Numbered from the stretch's first letter, positions 46,026-56,255 are shown. The stretch is 64,000 bases of DNA from Patiriisocius sp047730165 (GCF_047730165.1 NZ_CP159834.1:1922001-1986000); one strand, 5' to 3'. Program-made: numbers and translations. Notes: generated by a model not told the origin, from the letters alone.

Positions 46026-46052
46026 GAGGTATAGATTTTTTTCTGAAATATT

Positions 46053-46718
46053 TTATTTTTCACTTTTCACTTCAGAAAGCCATGCTTTCATTTCAAAAAA
46101 ATTAGGTGGCGCTACGCCGTGACCTATAGGGAATTCTGAGTAGGCACAGTCAATGCCCAAGTTTTTTAAGAACGGCTTTGTTTTTCGAGCCCATTCCACC
46201 GGCAACACTTGGTCTACACTTCCGTGGGATGAGTATACATTTAGGTTTGAGAAGTCGTTTTGTTCATACCCATCTTTTAGTAATTCGGTATTAATGTAAC
46301 CACTTAGGCCTATTATGTTTTTTACTTTATTAGGATGGCTTAATCCTACAGAAAAGCTTAAAATCGTTCCTTGACTAAATCCAATTAACGTAATGTCTTT
46401 TGCATCTGCAGCATACTTCGCTACCACTTCGTCAATACATTTTGAAATCAACTCCCTCGCAATAATTGCTTGCGGAATGTCACTCATTTTACCATCTTTA
46501 TTGTCCCAATGAATGTTGTACCAAGCATTTCCAGAAGGCTGCATTGGGATCGGGGCTTTTAAGGAGATAATGTGATAGTGATCTGGCAACTCTGGCGCAA
46601 AAGAAAATAGATCATCTTCATTACTGCCGTAGCCGTGTATGAGTATGATCGCAGGATTAGCGCCTGTGTTCTTTGCGGGTGACTTATAATTGTGTTCTAA
46701 AGAGAGTGTTTGTTTCAT
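46053..46718 (-). CDS. phospholipase/carboxylesterase family alpha/beta hydrolase
   Basis: The 221-residue protein has HGYGSNEDDLFSFA (oxyanion), the nucleophile GFSQGT, the acid in SSHGSVDQVLPVE and the histidine in PIGHGVAPP. Members hydrolyse short acyl esters or lysophospholipids. No signal peptide. Confidence 0.88.
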   Translation of the reverse strand: MKQTLSLEHNYKSPAKNTGANPAIILIHGYGSNEDDLFSFAPELPDHYHIISLKAPIPMQPSGNAWYNIHWDNKDGKMSDIPQAIIARELISKCIDEVVAKYAADAKDITLIGFSQGTILSFSVGLSHPNKVKNIIGLSGYINTELLKDGYEQNDFSNLNVYSSHGSVDQVLPVEWARKTKPFLKNLGIDCAYSEFPIGHGVAPPNFFEMKAWLSEVKSEK

Positions 46719-46800
46719 CTGTAAAATATAGTAAAAGAGAGAAAAAGGAAAGCGATATTAAAGTATATGCGGGATAAAAGAATAAAGCGTTCTTATAATA

Positions 46801-47124
46801 TTAATCTAAAAAAGTAAACCATTTTTCAAACCACGCTGTAAGATATGGGAGGTCTGGTTTTTTGTTTTTTACAGCACTGATAAGCGAGTAAATAAGAAGC
46901 CCAATAGACGTCCAGAAAAACAGTTCGCCAAGAATCAAATTTATATATTCAATAAATACTTTAGAAACAATCCACAACAACGTAATCCCAAACATGTTTT
47001 TAATATGTGCCGTAGCGAAAGGATGTTTCTCATTGCTGTTCATAGACATTGCGATTAGCAATCCTACAAAAGTGATGTAACAAATAATGGCTTTATTTCT
47101 TCCAGGAGGTGGTATCAACGACAT
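46801..47124 (-). CDS. small membrane protein (DUF4870/Tic20-like)
   Basis: 107 residues with about three hydrophobic segments (KAIICYITFVGLLIAMSM, IKNMFGITLLWIV, LFFWTSIGLLIYSLISAV). The pattern HPFATAHIKNMFGI is typical of the DUF4870 type. The start is 1 bp after the dihydroorotase-like gene, so they are cotranscribed. Function unknown. Confidence 0.7.
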   Translation of the reverse strand: MSLIPPPGRNKAIICYITFVGLLIAMSMNSNEKHPFATAHIKNMFGITLLWIVSKVFIEYINLILGELFFWTSIGLLIYSLISAVKNKKPDLPYLTAWFEKWFTFLD

Positions 47125-47125
47125 A

Positions 47126-48379
47126 CTAATTAAGTTTCAATTTATTTTTCGAAATAATCCCATATACCTTCCCTTTCATCTGTTGACGCACGAGTGCAGA
47201 CGTCACAGAAGTAGATAGAATCGCGTCACTCTCAAACATCCACGCTGGCGATGGATCAAAAAGTGTTAGTGGTATTTTTACACCTTCTTTAATTTCTCCA
47301 GTTTCAAGACCAAAGCGTTCTCGTAATCCCGTAAGCGCTGTAATAACTTCAGAAAGATTCAAGACATTCCCCAAGGCGCCAAAACAGCTTTCTAGCCCTA
47401 TCGAGCCATACTGTGCGTGGTCAAATTCTATTTTCTTGTACTCGATATCAATTGGAGCGTGGTCGCTAGTAACACCGTCTATCGTGCCATCTTGCAAACC
47501 GTTAAGTAATGCTTTAATCTCTTTCTTAGTTCTAAGAGGTGGCATTAGCTTATATCGCGTATCAAAACTGGATAGGGCATCATCTGTCAGCATTAGGTTA
47601 TGAACGGCAACAGAACATGTTACGTCTAGCCCTTTTTTCTTAGCATCTTTGATTAATTGCACAGACTTTTTAGTCGAAATCGTTGGGATATGAAGTTTCC
47701 CTCCTGTGTATTCAAGTATATATAAGTCTCTGGTAATTTGCAGCTCTTCTGCCAGCATTGGGATTCCCTTTAAGCCCAGTTGTGTGCTGTTTACACCTTC
47801 ATTCACCATTCCTTTATGTGCTATGGCAGCATCCATTGGGAAAGATTGTACAAGTCCGTTAAAATTCTGACAGTATTGCAAGGCAATTTTTAATAGGTTC
47901 GCATTTTTGACTGGCTTCTTATAATCGTAAAAGCTACGCGCCCCCTCTTGTTGCATATCATATAACTCAGCAAGATCATCGCCAGTGGCACCCTTTGTCA
48001 TCGCGCCTACAGGATACACCTGCACTGCGTGATTTGCAGCTTTGCTTTTTAAGAATTGTACTGCGCCTTTATTATCTGTAACTGGGTTGGTGTTTGGGTT
48101 GATACAGATGTCTGTAAATCCAGAAGCCGCTGCAACGTTTAAACCATTTTCTATAGTTTCTCTTTCTTCATAACCGGGTTCTCCAAAACTCACACTGCTA
48201 TCCATCCATCCTAGCGAAACGTGTAGGTTGTCTTTTTCGACCACACGCATTTTTTCTGTCGCATCAATTTTTGAGGCAATCTGGATAATGGTACCGTTCT
48301 CAATGAGAAGGTCTCGCTTCTTTAAATGGAGCCCACCTTGCGGGTCAACGATGGTAGCAGATTTTAGTAAAATTTTCAT
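47126..48379 (-). CDS. dihydroorotase homologue lacking metal-binding histidines
   Basis: The 417-residue amidohydrolase-fold protein resembles PyrC along its length (NPNTNPVTD, VTSDHAPIDIEYK, YGSIGLE). The metal-binding DxHxHxRxPG is replaced by DSSVSFGEPG, so both histidines and the arginine are lost. The later histidine site reads LHIPTIST where active enzymes have a second His. Such inactive homologues (pDHO) are known as structural partners of aspartate carbamoyltransferase; pyrB is encoded in this window at 56993. It may still be named pyrC in databases, but catalysis seems unlikely. Confidence 0.85.
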   Translation of the reverse strand: MKILLKSATIVDPQGGLHLKKRDLLIENGTIIQIASKIDATEKMRVVEKDNLHVSLGWMDSSVSFGEPGYEERETIENGLNVAAASGFTDICINPNTNPVTDNKGAVQFLKSKAANHAVQVYPVGAMTKGATGDDLAELYDMQQEGARSFYDYKKPVKNANLLKIALQYCQNFNGLVQSFPMDAAIAHKGMVNEGVNSTQLGLKGIPMLAEELQITRDLYILEYTGGKLHIPTISTKKSVQLIKDAKKKGLDVTCSVAVHNLMLTDDALSSFDTRYKLMPPLRTKKEIKALLNGLQDGTIDGVTSDHAPIDIEYKKIEFDHAQYGSIGLESCFGALGNVLNLSEVITALTGLRERFGLETGEIKEGVKIPLTLFDPSPAWMFESDAILSTSVTSALVRQQMKGKVYGIISKNKLKLN

Positions 48380-48406
48380 AGCTGTGTCGTTTCTAATAGT
48401 TGGTAT

Positions 48407-50326
48407 CTATTTCTTGTAAAATCGCAATACTAGCATCTCTGCTAACAGAAATAAGAATGCCCCAATGGCAAACCATTTCCAGAATTCATTAATGGTATTG
48501 TCTTTTACTATATTTTCAAAAAGAGCGGCAATGCTATCGTGTGCGTCAACCCCTTCCCAGTCTTCTAATGCCGCATATTGTAAAATACTCTCGTCTCGGT
48601 CATAATTAAAACTTACGTTCTCTAAAAAGTCTGCATCGTTCATCACGGCGTAGGTGCCAGCAATATCTGGAGTTTCTTCCGTAGTAATCGTTACTTTATT
48701 TGAGTTTGCTATTTGCAAAGGTATAAAACTAGATAGACTGTCTCTAAGTGTGATTATCTGGTCTTGTTGTAACTTGATAGGAATGGCAAAAGTGTTTGGT
48801 TCACCTGTAGTATAATACAACTTAGGCAAAGGCAGGCTCTGCAGAGACATATTATATAAGGTAGGGACAATGAGCGGCGAACTCTTAAAGTTGGTTATTT
48901 CTGAAGCAAATGGTGTAGTGCTTAAAAAATGGTTGCCCTTTTGAACAATAAAAGGTTTTCCGTCTTCAAAAGATAATGCAGCGGCATTGACCCCAGCAAG
49001 TTCGTAAAACAAATTGACCTTTGGGTATTGAAAGTTTACGACCCGTTTTTCAAAAACATCTTGGTATAATGGATGATCAAAAGAAATGGTGGTAATCTGT
49101 TTTTCTACAGAAATGCGCTCGCCAAGCACCCCAAGCCTTAAGCTGCTAAGGAGGCTATTATACTCTGATATCACCGCATTCACTGAAGGAATAACAAAAA
49201 TACTCCCCCCGTTTTCTGCAAAGGAGCGTAAGGCAGCAATTAATGGTGCAGAAATAGTATCAAGCTCATTCAGAATAATGAAATTCTGATTTGGGATGGC
49301 GTTATAATCTAGGTTTTTATAAGATTGCGGCGTGTAATTAAATTTCTCATTGCTAAAAAGTCGCGTGATAAAAGCACCATCACCTTGATTGATAGCGAGT
49401 ACATTTACTTTGTTAGCTTCATTAATACTAAAGTATAAAGTATTATCATAGCTAATGTCTGGATCGTTAATAAGAATACGACCATCAATAGCTTCTTCTT
49501 TATTAACTTCAAATAAGGCGGCCACAATGGCACTTTCAGAAAAATCTGCGCTCGTCTTTGCTAAAAGTACTTCTTTATTATAAAATGAAACAGGAACGGA
49601 AGCGGTAGTTCCTTGTGAGGTGAGCCTTACTTCCAGGGTGATTTTTGAAGCATCGTTACTTTTTATAAAAATAGTGTCAAGAGCGATATTTTGTTTTCGT
49701 TCTGGCGAGAGTGATACAGCGCTTACTTTTAAGGTTGACGGAATGGGAGGGAACCCCTCTTTTAATTGAAAATCTGAAACATAAATCAGTCTCTTTTCTG
49801 CTCCAGCATTTTTAGAGAATAGCTGCGCAGCCTTCAGCAACACTTGCTTAGGTGATAATTGTTTTGACGTATAGTCGGTCTGGAGCATTTCGGCCTTAAA
49901 AGCTTTTTCCGAAACACCGCTGTGTACCTTGTTATTTGTGAACCACGTGATTTTCTCTGTGCTTTTGAGAAGGTATAAGTCTTGCATCGCATTTTGTAAT
50001 AAGGGTCCGTCAGGGCCTTTTGCCTGCATACTAAAGGAGTTATCAAGATAGATGACTGTTTCTTTGTTTGTATTGAGGGCAGTTTTTGAAGCAGAAAAAG
50101 GTTGTGCAAATGCAATGACAAGGCAGGCGATGGCCGCCATTCTTAAGCATAGGGTGAGCCATTTTTTAAGCTGCGAACTTTTACGCGTCTGGATGTTTAC
50201 TTTCTTGAGAAAAGCAACATTTGTAAAAGCTGTTTTCTGAAATTTCCGTAATTGAAAAAGATGGATAAAGATAGGAATGAGCAGTAGGAGAAGTGCGTAA
50301 AGTAATTCTGAGTGTTTAAACTGCAT
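48407..50326 (-). CDS. BatA/VWA-type membrane protein
   Basis: 639 residues. The N-terminal double membrane anchor (LLYALLLLLIPIFIHLFQLRKF, by core LIPIFIHLFQLRKF) is diagnostic of BatA-domain proteins. A von Willebrand A-like part follows, with the DxSxS metal site VIYLDNSFSM, then a large beta-rich region, and a C-terminal membrane helix (FWKWFAIGAFLFLLAEMLVL). Probably an envelope protein; the role of the family is poorly known. It ends 27 bp before the dihydroorotase-like gene. Confidence 0.85.
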   Translation of the reverse strand: MQFKHSELLYALLLLLIPIFIHLFQLRKFQKTAFTNVAFLKKVNIQTRKSSQLKKWLTLCLRMAAIACLVIAFAQPFSASKTALNTNKETVIYLDNSFSMQAKGPDGPLLQNAMQDLYLLKSTEKITWFTNNKVHSGVSEKAFKAEMLQTDYTSKQLSPKQVLLKAAQLFSKNAGAEKRLIYVSDFQLKEGFPPIPSTLKVSAVSLSPERKQNIALDTIFIKSNDASKITLEVRLTSQGTTASVPVSFYNKEVLLAKTSADFSESAIVAALFEVNKEEAIDGRILINDPDISYDNTLYFSINEANKVNVLAINQGDGAFITRLFSNEKFNYTPQSYKNLDYNAIPNQNFIILNELDTISAPLIAALRSFAENGGSIFVIPSVNAVISEYNSLLSSLRLGVLGERISVEKQITTISFDHPLYQDVFEKRVVNFQYPKVNLFYELAGVNAAALSFEDGKPFIVQKGNHFLSTTPFASEITNFKSSPLIVPTLYNMSLQSLPLPKLYYTTGEPNTFAIPIKLQQDQIITLRDSLSSFIPLQIANSNKVTITTEETPDIAGTYAVMNDADFLENVSFNYDRDESILQYAALEDWEGVDAHDSIAALFENIVKDNTINEFWKWFAIGAFLFLLAEMLVLRFYKK

Positions 50327-50472
50327 GCTCGTTTTTCAAATATTATTCAAAGATAGAAAAATGACCGCAATCTTATTTGATTTTTAAGGGTTTAATGCAG
50401 TAAGGGCTCCGGTGTGTTTTCTTTACTCAATACGGTAGCGTATTTTTTACACCCTTTTACTGTAAAAGCTAG

Positions 50473-51669
50473 CTATTTCTTAATCGTAAAACTAAAGTTA
50501 GCTCCTTTTCCTATTTCAGAATCTACTTTAATTGTACCGCCAAGTTTAGTAACAATAGACTTTACAGTGGCTAAGCCTATTCCTGTACCTTTCTTCCCAA
50601 ACTTGTCTGCATCATCTCCCGTCCTAAAAAGTTCGAACATTAATTCTTGATTACCGCTAGCGATACCAACGCCATTATCAATTACCTGAAAATGATAAAA
50701 GGCCTTGCTTGCAGAAAAAGCAATACGGACGTAAGGAGTCTTATTATGATTGTATTTTAAAGAATTTCCGATGAGGTTCACGAAGATTTGGAATAAGGCG
50801 GCACGATTAGCGAGCAGCATTACTTCATCTTTAGAATAATTAAATTCTGAGTGCTCCACAAAAAGTATTTCTTCAATATCTTCGAGGAGTTCTTTTAAGT
50901 TAAATTCTGTTTTAAGTTGGGATGCTAGTGCGTCAGACTGATAAAACAAGAGCATCCCGTCTATATATTCTTTTAAGGTGTGCGAAGACTCTTCTATATA
51001 ATCCAAATACTTCAATGCATCCTTGTCTAAGTCTTTTATATATTCTTCTTTAAGTAAGCCCGCTAATGAGGTGATGCTTGCTAATGGCTCTTTAAGATTG
51101 TGACTAACTACACCGGTAAAATTCTTTAATTGTATGTTGCGCTCTATGAGCTGCTCTTCTATTAATAAAAGTTCTTTATTTTTTTTGTGAAGTTCAAAAA
51201 GCTTTACCACCTGCTTAGCCATATTAATAAGAATTGATTTCTGGCGTTCTGTTAACTTGCGAGGCTTGGTGTCAAAAACACAGAGTGTACCTAGTTTAAA
51301 ACCAGCAGGACTTATGAGGGGCGCACCTGCGTAAAAAACCGTTTGTGCTTGTTGCACTAATGGGTTATTAGCAAATCTAGGGTCTATACGTGCATCTTCT
51401 ATGATGAATAAATCTTCTTCTTGATTGATGGCATGACCACAAAACGAAATCTCCCGTGGAGATTCTTTTAGATCCACGCCGTGATGTGATTTCAAGAAGT
51501 TTCTGTCAGCATCAAGAAGAGTGACCAATGAAACAGGGAGCTCACAGATTTCAGAAATTAAGGAAGTAATAGTATCGTATTCCTCCTCTGGCATCGTGTC
51601 CAGTAAATTATAGTTTTTTACGGCAGCTAAACGGTTTTTTTCGTTGTGGGGTATTTTTGGAGCAATCAT
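50473..51669 (-). CDS. cytoplasmic GAF-domain sensor histidine kinase
   Basis: 398 residues, no membrane segment. The GAF domain (about 20-155: SLVTLLDADRNFLKSHHGV, SFCGHAI) precedes a coil, the H-box GVVSHNLKEPLASI, N-box NLIGNSLKYNHN, G1 DNGVGIASG and G2 KGTGIGLATVKSI. No response regulator gene is adjacent, so its partner is elsewhere. Confidence 0.92.
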   Translation of the reverse strand: MIAPKIPHNEKNRLAAVKNYNLLDTMPEEEYDTITSLISEICELPVSLVTLLDADRNFLKSHHGVDLKESPREISFCGHAINQEEDLFIIEDARIDPRFANNPLVQQAQTVFYAGAPLISPAGFKLGTLCVFDTKPRKLTERQKSILINMAKQVVKLFELHKKNKELLLIEEQLIERNIQLKNFTGVVSHNLKEPLASITSLAGLLKEEYIKDLDKDALKYLDYIEESSHTLKEYIDGMLLFYQSDALASQLKTEFNLKELLEDIEEILFVEHSEFNYSKDEVMLLANRAALFQIFVNLIGNSLKYNHNKTPYVRIAFSASKAFYHFQVIDNGVGIASGNQELMFELFRTGDDADKFGKKGTGIGLATVKSIVTKLGGTIKVDSEIGKGANFSFTIKK

Positions 51670-51978
51670 GAAATGTTGTTATTGCTTAATTAACGTATTG
51701 GTGTCAAGTTGAGGTATCTATTAGCGTCCAGTTTCTGGACACGCTACTTCTTTCTAACTAGGATGAACAATATATACCTAATTCTACTATTTAGGTTTCA
51801 TTTTTTTTCATTTTATTGAACCAATAACTCCTCAGTATATTTTTTTACCTAAACACGACGTATGTGTAAATATTTTTACTAATCATTACTTTGGTCATAG
51901 CATTTATTTTAAGCATTCTTGAATATGGTATTTCATTTTTTATTAGTAATTTGATTGAAATTTAAAAACACCCTACTT
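51670..51978. other. divergent intergenic region
   Basis: Between the GAF kinase (minus) and the lipoprotein gene (plus). It contains an imperfect hairpin AGCGTCCAG/CTGGACACGCT at 51723-51745 and is very AT-rich beyond that. I find no unambiguous TAnnTTTG element. Confidence 0.5.
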
Positions 51979-52848
51979 ATGAAATTACAAAACCTTTTTT
52001 TAAGCGCTGCTTGCGCATTATTCCTTTTAACAGCGTGTGAACAAGAAAACGTTGAGACACAAGATTTAACGGCAGGTATGACTGCGCAGTTTAATCTAGA
52101 AGCAGATAAACAAACTCCAATGGCTCAATTTGACGCTAGTGGGAAAGGCATTTTTACAGGTGTTTTTGTAGCAGGAACAGGAATTGAAAGAGGCGAACTT
52201 TTTATCAACCTCGGAAACAATTCTAAATATGATGCCGTGGCAAAAATGATTGGTGGAGAGAAAATTAATTTTAAACACGTAGATCAAAATAATGAGGTTC
52301 AAAAAAATTCATTTTTCTTTAAAGCTGCTAATGCATCTTTTATAGTGACTATTAATGGGGAGAGTGCCGTTATTACAGATGCTCAAAAAGATAACAACTT
52401 GTTTTTTGGTGTAGCTTCAAAAGCTACTTCTGGAGGTAGAATGCCAATAAATAGAACAGGAACCTTTATTGACCCTAGTGCTCCTGGATTTACGGGTACT
52501 TGGAATCTTATTGCAGATGGATCTAACCCAGACCCTAATGGATTAGGCGGCAGTGAAGGTTTAACTAACGTTGTTATCACTTATGGAAATACAATGTATA
52601 CTGATACTTCCTTTGAGAATTTTGACATCTCTTGTTTAGGACAATTTGATTTTGTTCCTGAATTGTACCTTAACTTTGTTTACGCTCACGGCCAATCATC
52701 GAATACTTTTAACGGTGTTTCAGATTGGAACCTTTATTGGGTAAATCCCTACACTGATGAAACGTGTCAATCAATTTCTTCGGGTTCTTTTAGTTGGACA
52801 AAAGCAGGTGGTGGTGTCACAAGAACGGGACAGATATTTGTAGACTAA
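51979..52848 (+). CDS. secreted lipoprotein, unrecognised family
   Basis: I prefer the ATG at 51979 over 51955 because it gives a standard lipoprotein signal peptide (SAACALFLLTAC, cysteine at about residue 20). The mature 270 residues are rich in Gly, Asn and Thr, with TGTWNLIADGSNPDPNG in the middle and a beta-rich C-terminus. It follows a format common in flavobacterial surface lipoproteins. Followed by a strong terminator, so transcribed alone. Confidence 0.72.
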   Translation: MKLQNLFLSAACALFLLTACEQENVETQDLTAGMTAQFNLEADKQTPMAQFDASGKGIFTGVFVAGTGIERGELFINLGNNSKYDAVAKMIGGEKINFKHVDQNNEVQKNSFFFKAANASFIVTINGESAVITDAQKDNNLFFGVASKATSGGRMPINRTGTFIDPSAPGFTGTWNLIADGSNPDPNGLGGSEGLTNVVITYGNTMYTDTSFENFDISCLGQFDFVPELYLNFVYAHGQSSNTFNGVSDWNLYWVNPYTDETCQSISSGSFSWTKAGGGVTRTGQIFVD

Positions 52849-52876
52849 TTAGTAACGGAATAAAGTATCAAAGCGA

Positions 52877-52903
52877 CAGCCCAATTTTTGGGCTGTTTTT
52901 TTA
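52877..52903 (+). terminator. intrinsic terminator after the lipoprotein gene
   Basis: CAGCCCAA (52877-52884) pairs with TTGGGCTG (52888-52895), followed by TTTTTTT. Confidence 0.9.
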
Positions 52904-52924
52904 TGTGATGTTTTTTGATAGGTG

Positions 52925-52955
52925 TTTGATTATCAAAAGAAATTGATTATTTTTG
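52925..52955 (+). promoter_or_regulatory. flavobacterial promoter of rpsA
   Basis: TTTG at 52925-52928 and TATTTTTG at 52948-52955 are separated by exactly 19 bp, the consensus spacing for Bacteroidota sigma-A. The leader to the ATG at 53107 is about 145 nt. Confidence 0.8.
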
Positions 52956-53106
52956 CAGCCCTCTAGCGATAAAAACAGGAATAGAGGAATAAATAAATCG
53001 AATCAAACCCTTCTGTGGGATCGTCGCATAATTTCTTGTAAGAGCACAGAATACAAATCTGGCATATTTTCGCGAAAGCTTAAAAAAAACCAGAAGCAAC
53101 ATTATA

Positions 53107-55026
53107 ATGGCTGATAAAGCAAACAAAGAAGTAGCAGAAAAAGCTGCAAAAGTAAAAGTGGAAGAAGTGGCTACAGAAGTAGTTGCAGAAGTTTCTGCAG
53201 AAGCAGTAGAAGCTGCTGCTGTGGTTGAAGAAGCCGCAACACCTCAGAAACCAGAGAGAGAACTTTCGCTTAAAGAAAGTAATCCAGACAAATTTTTAAC
53301 AGACTTTAACTGGCACAACTACGAGGAAGGTATTGACCCAATCGATGATGGTAAGTTAGATGAGTTTGAACAATTAGTTAAGGACAACTTTGTAGATACT
53401 ATCGATAATGAAGTAGTACAAGGTGAAGTAGTGTTCTTATCAGATCGTGATGCAATTATTGACATCAACGCAAAATCTGAAGGAGTTATTTCTCTTAACG
53501 AATTCCGTTACAACCCAGACCTTAAGGTAGGGGACAAGGTAGAAGTATTAATTGACGTACGTGAAGACAGTACTGGGCAGTTAATTCTTTCTCACCGTAA
53601 GGCAAGAACTATTATGGCTTGGGATCGTGTTAATAAAGCACACGATGAAGCAACAATCGTTAATGGTTTTGTGAAGTGCAGAACTAAAGGTGGTATGATT
53701 GTAGACGTTTTCGGTATCGAAGCGTTCTTACCAGGTTCTCAGATAGATGTGAAGCCTATTCGTGATTATGATGTATATGTTGGGAAAACAATGGAATTCA
53801 AGGTGGTGAAAATCAACCACGAATTTAAAAACGTTGTTGTATCGCATAAAGCTCTTATTGAAGCGGATATCGAAGAACAGAAAAAAGAAATCATTGGTCA
53901 ATTAGAAAAAGGACAAGTATTAGAAGGTGTTGTAAAAAACATTACTTCTTATGGTGTCTTTGTAGATCTTGGTGGTGTAGATGGATTAGTACATATTACA
54001 GACCTTTCTTGGTCACGTATTAACCATCCTAACGAGATTGTTGAGCTTGACCAGAAGTTAAACGTTGTGATCCTTGACTTTGATGAGGACAAAACACGTA
54101 TTCAACTTGGTCTTAAACAATTAAGTGCACACCCTTGGGAAGCGCTTGGTGATGAGCTTAAGATAGGTGATAAAGTAAAAGGTAAGGTAGTTGTAATCGC
54201 AGATTACGGTGCATTTATCGAAGTTACTGAAGGAGTAGAAGGATTAATCCACGTGAGCGAAATGTCTTGGTCTACACATTTACGTAGTGCACAAGATTTT
54301 GTAAACGTTGGTGATGAGGTTGAAGCGCAAATCTTAACTTTAGATAGAGAAGAGCGTAAGATGTCTCTTGGTATTAAGCAATTAACGCCAGACCCTTGGA
54401 CAGATATTACGACGAAGTATCCAGTAGGATCACTTCATAAAGGAATCGTACGTAACTTTACTAACTTTGGTGTATTTGTAGAACTAGAAGAAGGAATTGA
54501 TGGATTAATTTACATCAGTGACTTATCTTGGACTAAGAAAATCAAGCATCCAAGTGAGTTTACTAACGTAGGAGATACGCTAGAGGTTAAAGTACTTGAG
54601 TTAGACGTTTCAGGACGTAAACTAAGTTTAGGTCACAAACAAACTGAGGAGAACCCTTGGGATAAGTATGAGGCGGAATTTGCAGTAGGAACTAAGCACA
54701 CAGCATCAATTGATGAGGTTGTGGACAAAGGGGCTGTAATTAACTTTAACGAAGACATCTCTGCATTTGTACCTAAACGTCACCTTGAGAAAGAAGACGG
54801 AACAGATGTGAAGAAAGGTGAAGAAGCAGAATTCCAAATTATTGAATTCAACAAAGAATTCAAGAAAGTGGTAGCATCTCATATGTCTATTCATAAAGAA
54901 GAAGAAGCGAAAATTGTAAAGCAAGCGGCCGTTAAAGCTAAGCAGCAAGCTGATGAGTCAAAACCTACATTAGGGGATGCGAACTCAGCGTTACAAGCGC
55001 TTAAAGATAAAATGGACGGAAAATAA
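53107..55026 (+). CDS. rpsA: 30S ribosomal protein S1
   Basis: 639 residues with about six S1 RNA-binding repeats; the clearest are NITSYGVFVDLGGVDGL, VVIADYGAFIEVTEGVEGL and NFTNFGVFVELEEGIDGL. The N-terminus has an extra 60-residue Ala/Glu/Val-rich stretch seen in Bacteroidota S1. In these bacteria S1 assists initiation on mRNAs with little Shine-Dalgarno pairing. Own promoter and terminator, so a single-gene unit. Confidence 0.96.
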   Translation: MADKANKEVAEKAAKVKVEEVATEVVAEVSAEAVEAAAVVEEAATPQKPERELSLKESNPDKFLTDFNWHNYEEGIDPIDDGKLDEFEQLVKDNFVDTIDNEVVQGEVVFLSDRDAIIDINAKSEGVISLNEFRYNPDLKVGDKVEVLIDVREDSTGQLILSHRKARTIMAWDRVNKAHDEATIVNGFVKCRTKGGMIVDVFGIEAFLPGSQIDVKPIRDYDVYVGKTMEFKVVKINHEFKNVVVSHKALIEADIEEQKKEIIGQLEKGQVLEGVVKNITSYGVFVDLGGVDGLVHITDLSWSRINHPNEIVELDQKLNVVILDFDEDKTRIQLGLKQLSAHPWEALGDELKIGDKVKGKVVVIADYGAFIEVTEGVEGLIHVSEMSWSTHLRSAQDFVNVGDEVEAQILTLDREERKMSLGIKQLTPDPWTDITTKYPVGSLHKGIVRNFTNFGVFVELEEGIDGLIYISDLSWTKKIKHPSEFTNVGDTLEVKVLELDVSGRKLSLGHKQTEENPWDKYEAEFAVGTKHTASIDEVVDKGAVINFNEDISAFVPKRHLEKEDGTDVKKGEEAEFQIIEFNKEFKKVVASHMSIHKEEEAKIVKQAAVKAKQQADESKPTLGDANSALQALKDKMDGK

Positions 55027-55050
55027 GATTTTCTTAAATTTTAATTATTC

Positions 55051-55083
55051 AAGAGCCTTTCAGCAATGAGAGGCTCTTTTTTG
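55051..55083 (+). terminator. intrinsic terminator after rpsA
   Basis: AAGAGCCT (55051-55058) pairs with AGGCTCTT (55071-55078), followed by T residues. Confidence 0.88.
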
Positions 55084-55150
55084 TTGAGTAAATGTTAATT
55101 CAGTAAGTTATTTAGTACGTTGTCTTTGCATATTTAATAAGTATAAAATT

Positions 55151-56089
55151 ATGAAAAAAATTACATTTTTAATGGCTTTGGTTTCTTCTATGGCTATAGC
55201 ACAACAAACTAGTTATACAGACACACTAGAATCTATTGAAAACTCTAACACTACCTATGTAGAAGCAACTTTAGAAAGAGTAGATAACAATAGAATGCCT
55301 ATTGTGGCTACGTATACTACGCTAGCAGATTTCAATACTGGCTTTGCAGATGAATGTGGCTCAGCATCAGACGCTCTAACCTTTGAAGATATGGTAGGTG
55401 GTCCTTCTGCAATAACTCCATGTGGAGCAGAAATAAGTAGTGCTGGTGATGGTTGTTTTGCTGCAGGAGAGCTGGAAGACGGTTTCAGTGTTACAGCATC
55501 AAATTCTACAGATATTATTTATATCCCGGCTGGTGCCATTGGGAATACAGATCCACTAGTTGGCGCTGCTTCTTTTGCAGAATTTACAATCATTACTTTT
55601 ACAGAGCCTGTTTATGCTGTTGCTGGCGAAATTTGGGAGAACAATGAGCCTTTAACGATCATTAGAATTTATGGAGCTGGAGATGTGTTAATTGATACAT
55701 TTGATGCCACTACGCCTACTAACCAACAAACTTTTGTTGGGTTTATAGCTGATGAGGGTATTACTAAAATAGAGCTTGAAGGAGATCTAGGAAGTGGTGA
55801 ATTGTTTGGTAATTTGTATTTTGGTGTAGATTGTGATCTTTTAGGCACAGACACCTTAGATGCAAGCATTGTTTTAATGTATCCAAATCCAGCGACTGAT
55901 ATTGTTGAAATTTCTGTTTCTAGTGAAATTCAAATAGAAAGCATTACAGTAACAGATGTATTAGGTAAGACACAAGAAGTTAGTGTTTCAAACAATACAA
56001 TTAATGTTTCTTCTCTTTCAAGAGGGTTGTACATAGTGACTGTTAAAACGAATGCAGGAGACCTAGTGCAGAAATTGATTAAGAAATAA
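55151..56089 (+). CDS. T9SS-exported protein of unknown function
   Basis: 312 residues: signal peptide MKKITFLMALVSSMAIAQ, a beta-rich middle with several acidic stretches (FEDMVGGPSA, ITFTEPVYAVAGEIWEN), and a C-terminal type A sorting domain (VLMYPNPATDIVEISV ... GLYIVTVKTNAGDLVQKLIKK, given by its ends). The middle resembles small secreted proteins with a jelly-roll-like fold. No partner gene is adjacent. Confidence 0.85.
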   Translation: MKKITFLMALVSSMAIAQQTSYTDTLESIENSNTTYVEATLERVDNNRMPIVATYTTLADFNTGFADECGSASDALTFEDMVGGPSAITPCGAEISSAGDGCFAAGELEDGFSVTASNSTDIIYIPAGAIGNTDPLVGAASFAEFTIITFTEPVYAVAGEIWENNEPLTIIRIYGAGDVLIDTFDATTPTNQQTFVGFIADEGITKIELEGDLGSGELFGNLYFGVDCDLLGTDTLDASIVLMYPNPATDIVEISVSSEIQIESITVTDVLGKTQEVSVSNNTINVSSLSRGLYIVTVKTNAGDLVQKLIKK

Positions 56090-56111
56090 TCACAATAAAA
56101 TAAATACTAAG

Positions 56112-56145
56112 AACCCTTTTTCTTTTGAGAAAGGGTTTTTTTTAT
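56112..56145 (+). terminator. intrinsic terminator
   Basis: AACCCTTTTTC (56112-56122) pairs with GAGAAAGGGTT (56127-56137) and a T run follows. Confidence 0.85.
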
Positions 56146-56255
56146 GCGTTTTTTTGATCTGCAATATTGACTTGAGTCAATACTTCTATTCTTTCACATA
56201 ACATCTCTATATTCAACAAAAGTTCTTAGAAATGGCTTTTTTCGTTAAAAACCTT

